NCBI GenBank assembly: GCA_001769275.1 | Contig: MEOQ01000044.1 | Location: 1-57,056 of the forward strand | Length of the DNA stretch: 57,056 bases | Direction: 5' to 3' | DNA from: Bacteroidetes bacterium GWF2_43_63 | GTDB taxonomy: Bacteria; Bacteroidota; Bacteroidia; Bacteroidales; DTU049 | Shown: in pieces, positions 35,301-44,598 of the stretch | How positions within the stretch are numbered: position 1 is the stretch's first letter | How the letters are laid out: the number at the start of each line of letters is the position of its first letter | Made by a program: the position numbers and the translations under genes | Notes under the pieces: model-generated | Seen by the model: only the letters and a program-made list of their open reading frames with translations | The model's database searches: none | Told to the model about the DNA's origin: nothing

Positions 35301-38300
35301 TTCCAGATGATGAGTGCTATTTCATCATTCATGACGGAGAAATCGATTCATCTTTTAACGAATACAACGATGTTGATAGTACAATGATTCGAAGAGACCC
35401 TGTTAGACTTTGGATTGTACAGGACAGAGGAGAAATTGTGATAAACAGCTCATTGCAGAGAGCGGCACCTAATCCTGCCCACAACACACCAATTCATTAC
35501 AGTATCCAATGGAATGATTCAGTTATATTGTGCGAAACTATTTCAGCACATGATACCTTAACACATGACACATCTCTATGTATTACTACTGCAGAAAAGG
35601 GGGATCGCTTCTTTTTCAGGATGCACTCCGATGAAATGCATGGCTTAGATGATGTCAGTTGGGACCCCGTCATATATTCCCACAAAGGAAATAACTGTTT
35701 ACCGCCGACTAATGATTTCAAAGATGCTAACGACAAATCATTTTACAAATATCAATATTCGACAGATGGATTTGTCAATGATGAACAGTTTTTTATTGCG
35801 CCGTTATCAGGAAAAGTTCTAGTAAAAGGAAACATTAGCAGCCCGGCACAAAGTGACTCGCTTAATTTCATGATTAAGCACAATCAAACAGTTCTGATGG
35901 ATGTTGTCTATCCGGATACCAGCGCCTTTGATACTACTTTTTATTATGATCTGAATGTAAATGAAGGGGATTCTGTCATTATTAAACTGGCGAGCAGCTC
36001 AAATGTCAATTGGAATGACATTATGTATGATGGGAAAGTACAGTATTATGAGGCTGATAGTGTTATGATTGATACATTAAGCCAATACCAGTCTATTGAT
36101 ATTTACCCCTCTTTGCAAACAACAATCTACCCGAATAGAATGCGAAAGACGGGTTGGAAAAACTTAAGCAGTGGCACACATATCTTCTATCCGGCACTTC
36201 AATACTCAGTTCCAGCTAGTGCAAATGGAACTGTGACTTTTACTGCTAAAACGAAACGAGACTTGGTCGCGAAGAAAACTTTAGAAATACAAAATGGTCA
36301 AATTGTCGGAACTCCGAGTGCAAACAAATTAATGTTTACTCTCAATACAACAGACACTGTGTTTTTCGATTACTCAGCCACTGATAGCGTCTTACGTGAT
36401 ATTTACGCAGCTCAGATAATTGATTCTGTAACCAGTTTGCCATCAGGGGCTGGATATCACACAACATTCCCTGATGAGATAAAAATGATTGGTTCTCTTT
36501 ATCGTGGATGGGGACAATTTTCATATTACGACAATACAGGATTGCATGACTGCTTTATTGATGAGAGTTTGCTATACCTTGATACAACTGGGATTTATTC
36601 AAATTTGTCAACCTTTCCTTTGTCTCAAATTGATACAAATATGACTTTTGATCAGGTTGAAAATTTATTTCAGTCTAACGGCATACCTGACATTTATTCA
36701 ATGTCATTTGTCCCTATGATTGCCGACAATAAAGATCACAGATGGGTCGATTTTTTCAAGAGTGCTTATGTCGAGCTGGGAAACATGGGTTGTGCCTACG
36801 GTATCGATTATCTTATGTCAACAACATATGATACGAGCGTATTTGAAGAAGACGATTTTCCATTTCCGGGAATTAATGATCCATTGGTAATGGTAAATAG
36901 TAGCGGAAACTCTCTGACTGTGAAAAAGCAAAGCAGACAAATTGATAAGTCCTTTTCATATTCATTTGGCAACCCGACCTTCAGCATCAGTACGACAAAA
37001 AGTGAAACGGAATCGAGATGTTTGCTGGATTTTATGGACGTGAACGGTGATCGGTATCCGGATGTAGTCGGCTATGATAAGATCCAATATTCAAACCCTC
37101 AAGGTGGAATTTCCATCAATTCAATTGCGCTCAGTGGAATTTATCCCAGTCATGGGACAGGAACTGCAGTTGGGCATTCTTTCGGCCTAAAAACTGAAGG
37201 GTTCAGAAATAGTAACACGTCAGGAAGCTCAAAATCAAAACATGGCAATCTTGATGGCTCATTTGGTATTGGCACTACTAATTCCAATTCAAATGTTGAC
37301 TATATATATTCAGATATCAATGGGGATGGGCTTAATGACCGTATAGACAAATCCAATAATGTTGTTTATCTTGGTCTTGGTTATGGTTTTTTCTCTGGCG
37401 AAGCATGGACTGTAAATAACATTTCAGCTTCATGTTCCAACTCAACGTCTCTAAGCGCGGGTTTCAATCTGAGCCAGTACAGCTGGTCATTGGGAATTGG
37501 AGGTAGCAACAATAAAAGCTATGACAATTATTCGATGATGGATATTAACAACGATGGGCTTACAGATGTTTGCTATATCTCCGGAAATTCTCTTAAAGCC
37601 TATGTTAATACTGGGAACGGCTTTACAAATGAAACACTTGATGCTGGCTTCGGTAATAAACTATCCAAGACGTCATCCAACAATATAGGAGCAAATATTT
37701 CTGCAACAGCAGGAATGTCGTTCTTGTTTGGTAAATTGGTTTTTTCAGGATACGGTGATGTTTCGTATAATATTAGCTCCTCGAAATACCGTTTGTGCGA
37801 TATGAATGGTAACAATACTTTGGACTTTGTTTTTGTTGAAGACGGCATGATTAAAGTGAAATACGGAGTTCCAAAAAAAGTAAACATGTTGAAGAAAGTA
37901 ACTACTCCAACAAAGAGTTCCTATACTATGGATTACGCGATGACGTACCCAACTCGTAATAATCCGCAATCGAAGTGGGTTTATTCCTCGCTTATGGTTT
38001 ATGACGGATTCAACGGCGACGGTCAAAATACGACATATTACAAATATGCATACGACAGCGCATTTTATCATCGTATGGAGCGCGAATCATTTGGTTTTGA
38101 AATTGTCAGAACCATGCAGTATGATAATTTTTCGTCCTCTGGAATTTGCTATCGGACTTCAGAAGAAAAATACCACAATGACTATTATCTTTTCAAGGGA
38201 TTGAAAAAATATGATGTATCAAAACAAGGCATCCATAAATATGTTGAAACCTATTATGTCTGGGACAGAAAAGAAATTTCAACCGGAAGAATTATTCCTG

Positions 38301-41300
38301 CCGATTCGGCGCAATGTTTTGGTCCATATTACCCAGCTATTTCGCAGGAAGATAAATACTTCTATGAAGGACAAAGTGCCTATCAGATTCACACCAGGAA
38401 AACGTATCGTCATACAAGGTTTGGCAATGTAAGAGAGTACAAGAATTATGGTGATGTTGCTTATACTTCCGATGATTTTACTGCCACAATCACCTATTCA
38501 TATAATATTCCTTCCAACCTGCTTGCTATGGTGAACCAGATTGACGTGCAGGATGTTTCAAACAATCTTTTACAGCGCAGAACCGGATCGTATAATGGAG
38601 TTGGAAGAATATCCAGCATCGGATCTTTTGATGGAGCCAATACCGCATATACAGATATTGATTATGACTCCTATGGCAATATAAGCAGCATTCTGTTCCC
38701 TAAAAATGTCAACAACGAAAGACTCTCTTATACTTATAAGTATGATCCGGTAGTTCATACTTATCCTGTTTCTGTCACCGACTATTGGGGAAACAGTTCC
38801 AGCACGGTATATGATTACAAACTTGGGGCACCACTGATAGTTATAGATATGACTGGAAACAGAATGCATTATTCTTACTATGCCGATGGAAAGTTAAACA
38901 CTGTGACCGGGCCAAATGAAGTGTTGGCAGGTATTCCATTTACAATAAAATGTGAGTATTGGGATGAAGCTGGAGGTTCGGCTGCAACACGTTGGGCAAG
39001 GACCCGGCATTATGATCCGATCAATGCTAACAATGAATTTGTAACGGTGAATTTTTCGGATGGATTAGGCCGTTCTATCCAATTAAAACAAAAAGCAACT
39101 GTTGAAGGAGTTGACCTCATGGTGGTTTCAGGCAGAACCGACTATGATGCTTATGGGAGGGCATACCGCACTTCATTGCCAACCGATCAGGCCCTTGGAA
39201 CGGAAATTATTTTTTATAATTATGCGCCAACAAATTTTGCATCAACTACTTTTGATCTTCTCGACCGACCCCTGCTTCAAACCGCTTTTGATGCAACAAC
39301 AGTCAGCTATACTTATGGTTTCGGACAGGATGCCTTTGGAAAAACATGTTTCAAAACCAGAGTGACCGATCCAAACGGTAAAAAAACTTATAAGTTTACA
39401 GATGGCCGTGGATTGAACACATCTGTTACTGCTCCACTCAATACTATTACAAAATTTGTGTACGATCCTTTAGGCACACTTTTAATGTCATACGATCCGG
39501 AGGATAATACCTCAACATACGAATATGATTTGCTTGGCCGATTGATCAGCCGCAACCACCCTGATGCCGGAATAACAAGATATAAGTACGATTTAGCTGG
39601 AAATGTATTGGCAACTCAAACCCAAAATCTGGCAAATAATTCTCAGGAAATACAATACGACTATGCACATTGCCGTTTGGAACGTATTGTTTATCCGCAA
39701 AACCCGGAAATGAATGTCTATTATGAATACGGTGCACCCAACAGCGGTAACCAGAGCAGCCGCCTTATACGCCAGCAGGATGCATCCGGGGTTCAGATTT
39801 TTGCCTACGGCAACATGGGCGAACTTATCAAAAATATTCATACATTTGTTGTACCCGGCGGTAGTCATTACACCTTTGAAACAAATTGGGAGTACGACAG
39901 CTGGAACCGTATGAAAAGAACTGACTATCCGGACGGTGAAAGAGTTACATATCACTATGATAATGGAGGAAAGCTCTATTCAATGGATGGGGACAAATAC
40001 GGCCAGATGTACGATTATATCAATGCAGTTTTTTATAACAAATACGGCAGCCGGACAAGGATAAAATATGGTAACGGTACTAATGCTGAATATGTATACA
40101 ACCCCTTGAATCAAAGGCTCTCAAATATGTTGAGTTATGAAAACGGCGGAGCCGTCATGCAGAATATTAATTATTCGTATGACAATGCAAGCAATATTAC
40201 CTCTGTAACGAATAGTTCGGATTATTTGAATGGCCATTTAGGCGGTGATTACGGCCATGAATTCAAGTACGATGATTTGTACCGATTGACTTCCGGTTCC
40301 GGATTTTTTCAATCTGGTATTGTTGGAACAATAGGATATAAACAAACGATGAAGTACAGCGCTTCCGGAAATATTGTGCGTAAGACTCTTGATGCATCAG
40401 AAGAAATTGGTGGCGGAATTCAAAACATAGATTATAACCGGAAGTATGAATACAATGACCGGCCGCATACAGTAACCGAGACCGGTGATTATTTTTATAA
40501 GTGGGATGCCAACGGCAATCAAATTTGCAGAGGCGGACAGGGCGACAGACTGCTATGCTGGGATGAGGAAAACCGCTTGATGGCTGTCAATGATATGAGC
40601 GAACGCCCAACCTACAGTGCCTATATTTACGATGCAGGCGGCGAACGCGCATGGAAAATGGCCAGCGATGTGGTGTCCATGTACATAAACGGTCAGGGAA
40701 CAAATTATGCCGAACTGGTAAAGACGCTGTATGTAAATCCATATATGGTAGTCACAGAAAAGGAATATACAAAACATTACTACATTGAAGGCGAGCGCGT
40801 CTGCACTAAGATTGGCGGCGGCTTTGGCCACGGCCCGAATATTCCGGTTGAGGGAGAATTGCATCCCTTAACGGGAGATTATGAAACCATGCAGAAGAAA
40901 TTGTGGGAAATGACAATGCAATTTGTAAAATGCACTGATGGTCCTGAAATAGCCATCGGAGAGAAACTCAAACCAGCCCATAATGGTGGTGATGAGGTTG
41001 AGAAGCTGCAATATTTCTACCACCCCGACCACCTCGGCTCCAGCTCCTTCATCACCGATGCCACCGGCTACGCCACCCAGCACCTACAATATCTCCCATT
41101 CGGCGAGACCTTCGTAGATCAGCAAAACGGCTATGACAGCCGCTATACCTTCTCTGCTAAAGAAAAAGATGATGAAACGCAGTATTCATATTTCGGTGCG
41201 AGATATTATGATAGTGATTTATCTGTGTGGCTGAGTGTGGATCCGATGAGTGATAAATATCCGAGTCTTTCACCTTATGCATATTGTGCAAATAATCCGG

Positions 41301-42022
41301 TGATATTGGTGGATCCGGATGGGAAGGCAATAAAACCAGCCAATGTAGAAGCTGATCTCGCCATAAACTGTTTGTTCCGGAAATATGGAGGGGAAAGAGT
41401 GTTTGGACTTACTCAAATCAAATCAGATGGTACAAATCCTAATGATTTTAATAATAGTTACTATTCTACTTCATACTCAAAAAGCAAGTTTAAAAAGGAA
41501 TACAACTCATTTGCAAAGAGTAATAATCTTTCCAAACAAGATAAGAAGAATGCTATGAGCCTATTCAAAATTTTAAGCTCAGAAAAGGTTTATGAAGTTG
41601 GGATCGCAACATCAAATTCTACTGGTCAATCAAATAATTATCAAGTTGATACAAGAAACCCAACTGTTGCAACTTTTATAGCAGCAATTAATGCAAGCAA
41701 TAATCTTTCAGGTAGTCAAACACAAAATGCTATAAATACGCTTATACCTCAAGGATCTCCAAATGGGTCAAATCCTGATGGACAATTTGGATTCTTTCCG
41801 GATAACAACAATACGGTTATAACGAATACAATGGTTACAAGCACAACTATAGATCCGAGAAACCCTGATCGTATTGTGGCGCCAGTTGCAGGTATTTTAA
41901 TGGTAAATCCAACCACATTGAATTCAAGCACATTTTCTGCGAGTTCAGGCGGAAGAACTCAGCAAGATGTTGATAATTCTGCAGTTCAGGCTGCTATAAA
42001 TGCATTGGCTGGTTCACAATAA
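32345..42022 (+). CDS. Giant SpvB/RHS-repeat polymorphic-toxin-like protein
   Basis: A 3225-aa protein. An N-terminal hydrophobic segment (IIIAGVVAIASAALIYNFV) directs export. A SpvB/TcdB-like block occurs near residues 450-530 (LPIQVPAGRQGMQPQLAITY, GNGWLGVGWGM). Several FG-GAP/VCBS-type repeats follow (DINGDGIPD, DINADGYID, DVNGDRYPD, DINGDGLND, DINNDGLTD). RHS/YD repeats fill about 2000-2850 (YEYDLLGRLISR, YKYDLAGN). The RHS-associated core spans about 2890-2990 (HPDHLGSSSFITD, GARYYDSDLSVWLSVDPMS, PYAYCANNPVILVDPDGK). The last 230 residues, after DPDGK, are a variable tail without a domain I recognise, rich in Asn, Ser and Thr. In this family the cocoon-shaped RHS shell carries a C-terminal toxin; toxicity is inferred. 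Confidence 0.85.
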   Translation: MKSSIIIAGVVAIASAALIYNFVSSDSDNFVSNHKNQLPNSSQENSKTEEYEAEVLAPTGLSKLVYESQNINTGVIGIDAETNIDDPHDNTFIVYLDGDVESGRQAWLEYDLYGAEDFTSVSRTINDQIAVGGAFIKLSQEWSVQREKIDASQLHKGDNIVRFSIPGNQDFNYTVKNVRIRFDESVDMSRKIVLNQPMSKSYYNRYGYISGFVSGNGSENAKIYANGKLVRSNQAIFEGIVDQIASNGSDWEAVVTAVFADGQIISDTARFCNPATCDFSNEITPDIAYNETLVTAQMPVHMNIPGFELNGEPGSVTTKVKMSVTGLRSQDMALPRLSMVNVTGASNGFRCLPHGNLFAKEVEVRIKYDTARIPQGYGPKDIRTFYYDESQNDWVMLPYDTVDIASCEIVSHTNHFTDFINAILKTPESPQTQAFTPTSMKDMKYADPIAHINMMSPPQANNSGTANLSLPIQVPAGRQGMQPQLAITYNSEGGNGWLGVGWGMNTPSISIDTRWGVPLYSSSFETEEYFVNGQQIIQLEISANDTTRDTVLHMSRSRVRASGDINFSYRVEGAFDKIIRHGSSPSTYWWEVIDKQGTQYYYGKYSSDPGVNLNCVLRQPGTNSIAHWALAEVRDLYGNYVKYNYQIVTHSGTPGSGGKQIYPQSIVYTGFGNTDGLYSVNFVYDAGRDDYQISGRYGFLEVTDRLLSHINISFDGQYIRSYGIKYKTGAYNKNLICAIADITDSTQHGVTKQETCETLDTMHIPGVKVHTFQYYEEEGLEFRSVIDTLFTQPEYSETLFEGDYIDTETQGIGRSKGTTTGIGGSISLGLGTNILSKSNSIGLNINTSVGTLKEKIQILDINGDGIPDKLERNGNSYNLYKGSLDSNKELVFSTTPHNLNTLPNLGRNWNYSRGIGAEIQANLPSINGSASISKNWTDQYTSSYFADINADGYIDYVDDNKIYFNKPNTSNNPVFYEEDGNIIQYFPDDECYFIIHDGEIDSSFNEYNDVDSTMIRRDPVRLWIVQDRGEIVINSSLQRAAPNPAHNTPIHYSIQWNDSVILCETISAHDTLTHDTSLCITTAEKGDRFFFRMHSDEMHGLDDVSWDPVIYSHKGNNCLPPTNDFKDANDKSFYKYQYSTDGFVNDEQFFIAPLSGKVLVKGNISSPAQSDSLNFMIKHNQTVLMDVVYPDTSAFDTTFYYDLNVNEGDSVIIKLASSSNVNWNDIMYDGKVQYYEADSVMIDTLSQYQSIDIYPSLQTTIYPNRMRKTGWKNLSSGTHIFYPALQYSVPASANGTVTFTAKTKRDLVAKKTLEIQNGQIVGTPSANKLMFTLNTTDTVFFDYSATDSVLRDIYAAQIIDSVTSLPSGAGYHTTFPDEIKMIGSLYRGWGQFSYYDNTGLHDCFIDESLLYLDTTGIYSNLSTFPLSQIDTNMTFDQVENLFQSNGIPDIYSMSFVPMIADNKDHRWVDFFKSAYVELGNMGCAYGIDYLMSTTYDTSVFEEDDFPFPGINDPLVMVNSSGNSLTVKKQSRQIDKSFSYSFGNPTFSISTTKSETESRCLLDFMDVNGDRYPDVVGYDKIQYSNPQGGISINSIALSGIYPSHGTGTAVGHSFGLKTEGFRNSNTSGSSKSKHGNLDGSFGIGTTNSNSNVDYIYSDINGDGLNDRIDKSNNVVYLGLGYGFFSGEAWTVNNISASCSNSTSLSAGFNLSQYSWSLGIGGSNNKSYDNYSMMDINNDGLTDVCYISGNSLKAYVNTGNGFTNETLDAGFGNKLSKTSSNNIGANISATAGMSFLFGKLVFSGYGDVSYNISSSKYRLCDMNGNNTLDFVFVEDGMIKVKYGVPKKVNMLKKVTTPTKSSYTMDYAMTYPTRNNPQSKWVYSSLMVYDGFNGDGQNTTYYKYAYDSAFYHRMERESFGFEIVRTMQYDNFSSSGICYRTSEEKYHNDYYLFKGLKKYDVSKQGIHKYVETYYVWDRKEISTGRIIPADSAQCFGPYYPAISQEDKYFYEGQSAYQIHTRKTYRHTRFGNVREYKNYGDVAYTSDDFTATITYSYNIPSNLLAMVNQIDVQDVSNNLLQRRTGSYNGVGRISSIGSFDGANTAYTDIDYDSYGNISSILFPKNVNNERLSYTYKYDPVVHTYPVSVTDYWGNSSSTVYDYKLGAPLIVIDMTGNRMHYSYYADGKLNTVTGPNEVLAGIPFTIKCEYWDEAGGSAATRWARTRHYDPINANNEFVTVNFSDGLGRSIQLKQKATVEGVDLMVVSGRTDYDAYGRAYRTSLPTDQALGTEIIFYNYAPTNFASTTFDLLDRPLLQTAFDATTVSYTYGFGQDAFGKTCFKTRVTDPNGKKTYKFTDGRGLNTSVTAPLNTITKFVYDPLGTLLMSYDPEDNTSTYEYDLLGRLISRNHPDAGITRYKYDLAGNVLATQTQNLANNSQEIQYDYAHCRLERIVYPQNPEMNVYYEYGAPNSGNQSSRLIRQQDASGVQIFAYGNMGELIKNIHTFVVPGGSHYTFETNWEYDSWNRMKRTDYPDGERVTYHYDNGGKLYSMDGDKYGQMYDYINAVFYNKYGSRTRIKYGNGTNAEYVYNPLNQRLSNMLSYENGGAVMQNINYSYDNASNITSVTNSSDYLNGHLGGDYGHEFKYDDLYRLTSGSGFFQSGIVGTIGYKQTMKYSASGNIVRKTLDASEEIGGGIQNIDYNRKYEYNDRPHTVTETGDYFYKWDANGNQICRGGQGDRLLCWDEENRLMAVNDMSERPTYSAYIYDAGGERAWKMASDVVSMYINGQGTNYAELVKTLYVNPYMVVTEKEYTKHYYIEGERVCTKIGGGFGHGPNIPVEGELHPLTGDYETMQKKLWEMTMQFVKCTDGPEIAIGEKLKPAHNGGDEVEKLQYFYHPDHLGSSSFITDATGYATQHLQYLPFGETFVDQQNGYDSRYTFSAKEKDDETQYSYFGARYYDSDLSVWLSVDPMSDKYPSLSPYAYCANNPVILVDPDGKAIKPANVEADLAINCLFRKYGGERVFGLTQIKSDGTNPNDFNNSYYSTSYSKSKFKKEYNSFAKSNNLSKQDKKNAMSLFKILSSEKVYEVGIATSNSTGQSNNYQVDTRNPTVATFIAAINASNNLSGSQTQNAINTLIPQGSPNGSNPDGQFGFFPDNNNTVITNTMVTSTTIDPRNPDRIVAPVAGILMVNPTTLNSSTFSASSGGRTQQDVDNSAVQAAINALAGSQ

Positions 42023-42035
42023 ATTCATTAACGCC

Positions 42036-42599
42036 ATGAAGATAATTAAATTGATTGTTTTGTTTGCAATTGTATTTGCTAATATAATGGACAGCACAGC
42101 TCAAACATTTGATCCAGCTGATTCAATTGACTATCAGTTGAAAATCGTTAAGGAGTATAATGACACTATTAAGTGCTATGGTACTAGTCAATATGCAGAC
42201 TCTAACTTTGTAAAGGATGGAGTTTGGCTAATATATTCTAATGACGACACCACTAAAATACTTGAGGTTGTTTCAATATTTAATAAAAAAAGGAATGGCT
42301 TATCTAAAGTATATTTTTCAGAAAACAGCTATTTTTTAATTTGGTATTGTGAGAATTCGATAAGGTCAAGAAGTTTTGTCATCCACAAAGAGGAGTTGCC
42401 AGATAATAAAGACTACAGAGATTATTTTTTGATAATGTATAATGGATTCTTATCATATTACGAAAACAACATATTAAAAGTGTATGTTATTTTTGAAAAA
42501 AACATTCCATTTGTGTCGTATTACTATAATGACAATGGGATTTTAACTGGTATTATTGAATATGATAGGAAGGGAAGACCATTAAAAAAACCTCGATAA
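42036..42599 (+). CDS. Small secreted MORN-like protein, candidate immunity protein
   Basis: A 187-aa protein with a signal peptide (MKIIKLIVLFAIVFANIMDS, then TAQ before the mature start). MORN/YwqK-like repeats occur: DGVWLIYSNDD, KKRNGLSKVYFSENS, and at the end YYNDNGILTGIIEYDRKGRPL. The ATG at 42036 gives the signal peptide; the frame itself is open from 42000 inside the RHS gene. It lies 13 bases after the RHS stop, where immunity genes sit in polymorphic toxin loci, and is more AT-rich than the RHS core. The export signal suggests it acts in the periplasm. The immunity role is inferred from position only. Confidence 0.6.
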   Translation: MKIIKLIVLFAIVFANIMDSTAQTFDPADSIDYQLKIVKEYNDTIKCYGTSQYADSNFVKDGVWLIYSNDDTTKILEVVSIFNKKRNGLSKVYFSENSYFLIWYCENSIRSRSFVIHKEELPDNKDYRDYFLIMYNGFLSYYENNILKVYVIFEKNIPFVSYYYNDNGILTGIIEYDRKGRPLKKPR

Positions 42600-42611
42600 A
42601 ACCTAAACTCC

Positions 42612-42665
42612 CACTGCACTGCACCACTGCAACATCCAAGATAAATCCTAAATGTCCATCCCAAT
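42612..42665. repeat. RHS-locus 3' flank shared with 51050-51090
   Basis: Contains cactgcaccactgcaa, then catccaagataaatcctaaa and ccatcccaatatt. The same blocks (gcactgcacca, tccaagaaaaatcctaaa, cattcaatact) follow the orphan RHS fragment at 51.05 kb. In both places a terminator-like hairpin follows. Confidence 0.55.
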
Positions 42666-42699
42666 ATTGGTAAAACACTGAAATTCAATAAATCACATC

Positions 42700-42723
42700 A
42701 AAGCCGGCCACAGCGCCGGCTTT
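42700..42723 (+). terminator. Hairpin terminator after the RHS/immunity genes
   Basis: AAAGCCGGC (42700-42708) and GCCGGCTTT (42715-42723) form a perfect 9-bp stem with a 6-base loop. The U-tract is short (TTTGTGC). Confidence 0.6.
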
Positions 42724-42777
42724 GTGCATATTGGGTTATCAAATGAACTGATTTCTGTTCATTTCTGAAAAAAAGCA

Positions 42778-44100
42778 GAAATACCCATAGTCTTTATTGG
42801 AAATTCCGTTTCACTCGGTTTGAAGAACTATCATTCCGGTTTCGGTTGACAATCGGTACAGTTGGATTTGAGGTTTTCGGAGATTCTGGTAGTGGCTGCT
42901 ATTCTGATTTGATCGGTTGGAACAATGGAATCTGTGTTTTCATTCATAAGCGCCTCCATTGGGGTGAGTCCGTTGAGAGAACCATGTGGGCGAATATCGT
43001 TGTAATCATGAACCATTTCGGAAATTATTTCAAGCGCTTTGTTCTGTTGTCCTGTAAAATCGCGGGGCCAGTAATTGCTTTTGAAAATTTTGTTTACTGC
43101 TTCTACAACGGAATTGGAAAAAGAGGTATCGATCTGTGCAATCACAGAATTAATTCTGTATTGAGATGAAGAAGCGAATGTGGAAACACAACCTTTATTC
43201 TCTGAACCGTCATCGGAAATCAAAGTGAAGTCTTTCAAATTGTATCGCTCAATAACTTCTTTCAGGTTTTCGAGTGTGAGCATGGCGGTCTTATTCAATG
43301 CGGCTTTCCATCCAAGAATCGCCTTAGAGAAATTATCGACGATAAATGAAATATACAATTTCTGAACGTCATTCAAACGTACTTCAGTAATATCCACATG
43401 CAAAATTTCAAAAGGCTGCTTTGCGCGAATTCCAATTTTTCGCTTTTTCGATTTGCGGAAACGATGCAGTCCTGAAAGGCCCATTGCGCGCGCATAGAGA
43501 TAAAAGGTTGAACGCGACATTAAAGCGGCACGGTCGCGCATCATGCGGTAATAGACCGAAACCAATGGCCAGCGCAAAAAATCGGGATGCAGCAAATAGT
43601 CGCGAATTGCACTTACTTCCAGCGGTGTAAGCTGATTGTAAAAGATTTTTCTGCAGCGAAACATAGGCTCATGCACGCATGAAACCGAGCGTTTCCAGTA
43701 ATGATAAAGCTGTGGCGAAAGATCAAACGAAGTCAAAGCGCGCTTCAGTCCAGTCAATGGAACCAGTTGCTCAATGGCTTGCAGAATATCGTTTTTGTGA
43801 GCAAGAAATATTTGTTTGCGATCTTTTACCTGCAACAGCAATCGGCGATACATGCCAGCTATGATCACCAGCGCACGTGCAATCCGCAACAGGCGCTTGT
43901 TTTGCGCGATCGTTCGCAACACATCGGTGCTTTCCTGTATTTCCAAAGCAAAATCAAGTCCGACTAAATGATTATATCCGCGTGTTTTCCAATTGTGTCG
44001 TGTACTTGCAGGAACAGCGCAACAGATGTCTGCCGGCAATATTCCTAGATTGTAAGCTATTGCAAGATTGGTATGATAGGTGCGTTTCATGAAGCAAACA
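42778..44100 (-). mobile_element. Insertion-sequence-like element carrying a DDE transposase
   Basis: The element spans the transposase gene. One boundary is estimated at about 42778 because homology to the relic at 29976-30113 begins there (gaaatacccat). The other end is not resolved; I could not find a matching terminal inverted repeat near 44100-44300. Confidence 0.4.
42831..44090 (-). CDS. DDE transposase (rve integrase core)
   Basis: A 419-aa protein. The N-terminal half has HTH-like helices (YNQLTPLEVSAIRDYLLHPDF, SRSTFYLYARAMGLSG). The rve core follows: HVDITEV (D233), LISDDGSEN (D293/D294) and NSVVEAVNKIFK (E330), with the spacing of DD35E enzymes if D294 is used. YNDIRPHGSLNGLTPMEAL is the usual closing motif. 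It resembles IS3/IS481-type integrases in Bacteroidota. It appears intact and in a single frame, so a second orfA-type gene is not needed. It sits between the RHS locus and the metalloprotease-like gene. Confidence 0.8.
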   Translation of the reverse strand: MKRTYHTNLAIAYNLGILPADICCAVPASTRHNWKTRGYNHLVGLDFALEIQESTDVLRTIAQNKRLLRIARALVIIAGMYRRLLLQVKDRKQIFLAHKNDILQAIEQLVPLTGLKRALTSFDLSPQLYHYWKRSVSCVHEPMFRCRKIFYNQLTPLEVSAIRDYLLHPDFLRWPLVSVYYRMMRDRAALMSRSTFYLYARAMGLSGLHRFRKSKKRKIGIRAKQPFEILHVDITEVRLNDVQKLYISFIVDNFSKAILGWKAALNKTAMLTLENLKEVIERYNLKDFTLISDDGSENKGCVSTFASSSQYRINSVIAQIDTSFSNSVVEAVNKIFKSNYWPRDFTGQQNKALEIISEMVHDYNDIRPHGSLNGLTPMEALMNENTDSIVPTDQIRIAATTRISENLKSNCTDCQPKPE

Positions 44101-44294
44101 ACTGCATTTCGCGAAAAGTATTTTGCCTGATGATTTTGAATTGATCAGATCATCAGAATTGTTATCAAAACCTGCATTTCCCCTACCTCGCATTGCGACT
44201 GTATTACAGACCAATTATTCAAGTAAAATCAGAGCTCTGATCTTCTTCAAATCTTCTAAAAAAGTGTTCGAATTCAGCATTGTGTGGTCTACCA

Positions 44295-44345
44295 AAAAAA
44301 CAGAGTGAGAATCAGAGCGAGAGCGAAGGTTCTCACTCTGTTTTT
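44295..44345. terminator. Long hairpin, bidirectional terminator candidate
   Basis: AAAAACAGAGTGAGAA (44296-44311) and its exact complement (44330-44345) form a 16-bp stem with an 18-base loop. The stem base is A/T-rich, giving T-runs on both strands. The arm and loop sequence is repeated at 44374-44408. Confidence 0.5.
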
Positions 44346-44408
44346 CTACGTACTCGCTCTCACACTCGCTCCTGAATCAGAGCGAGAGCGAAGATTTTCA
44401 CTCTGTTT
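44310..44408 (+). repeat. Direct repeat of a cagagcgagagcgaag block
   Basis: gaatcagagcgagagcgaag occurs at 44309-44328 and 44374-44393, each followed by a near-identical tcactctgttt. The spacer contains the complementary tcgctct, allowing alternative hairpins. Confidence 0.6.
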
Positions 44409-44461
44409 AAATTTATACCACTATAAATCAATCTATCAAGATAATCAAATAAGGATTATAC

Positions 44462-44520
44462 ACACATTTAGATCTATTTCTGCGTATTCATACACATTTT
44501 TAGATCTATTTTTGCGTATT
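44462..44520 (+). repeat. Two tandem copies of a 27-29-base AT-rich unit
   Basis: acacatttagatctatttc then tgcgtatt (44462-44488) is repeated as acacatttttagatctattt then ttgcgtatt (44492-44520). The second copy contains TATTTTTG, a promoter-like element; the first has TATTTCTG. Confidence 0.6.
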
Positions 44521-44568
44521 TGATAAAACTGCATATGTTTTTGCTACTCGACATTTCGTCAAATTCAT

Positions 44569-44576
44569 TACATTTG
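44569..44576 (+). promoter_or_regulatory. Promoter -7 element of the metalloprotease-barrel gene
   Basis: TACATTTG fits TAnnTTTG and lies 22 bases before the ATG at 44599. A TTTG at 44540-44543 is 25 bases further upstream, longer than usual. Confidence 0.4.
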
Positions 44577-44598
44577 CCTACTCTCCCCTCAAGTTTGT

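Noticed and set aside
32465-41931. Many antisense frames inside the giant RHS gene
   Set aside because: They mirror the codon bias of a verified 3225-codon gene with clear SpvB, FG-GAP and RHS motifs.
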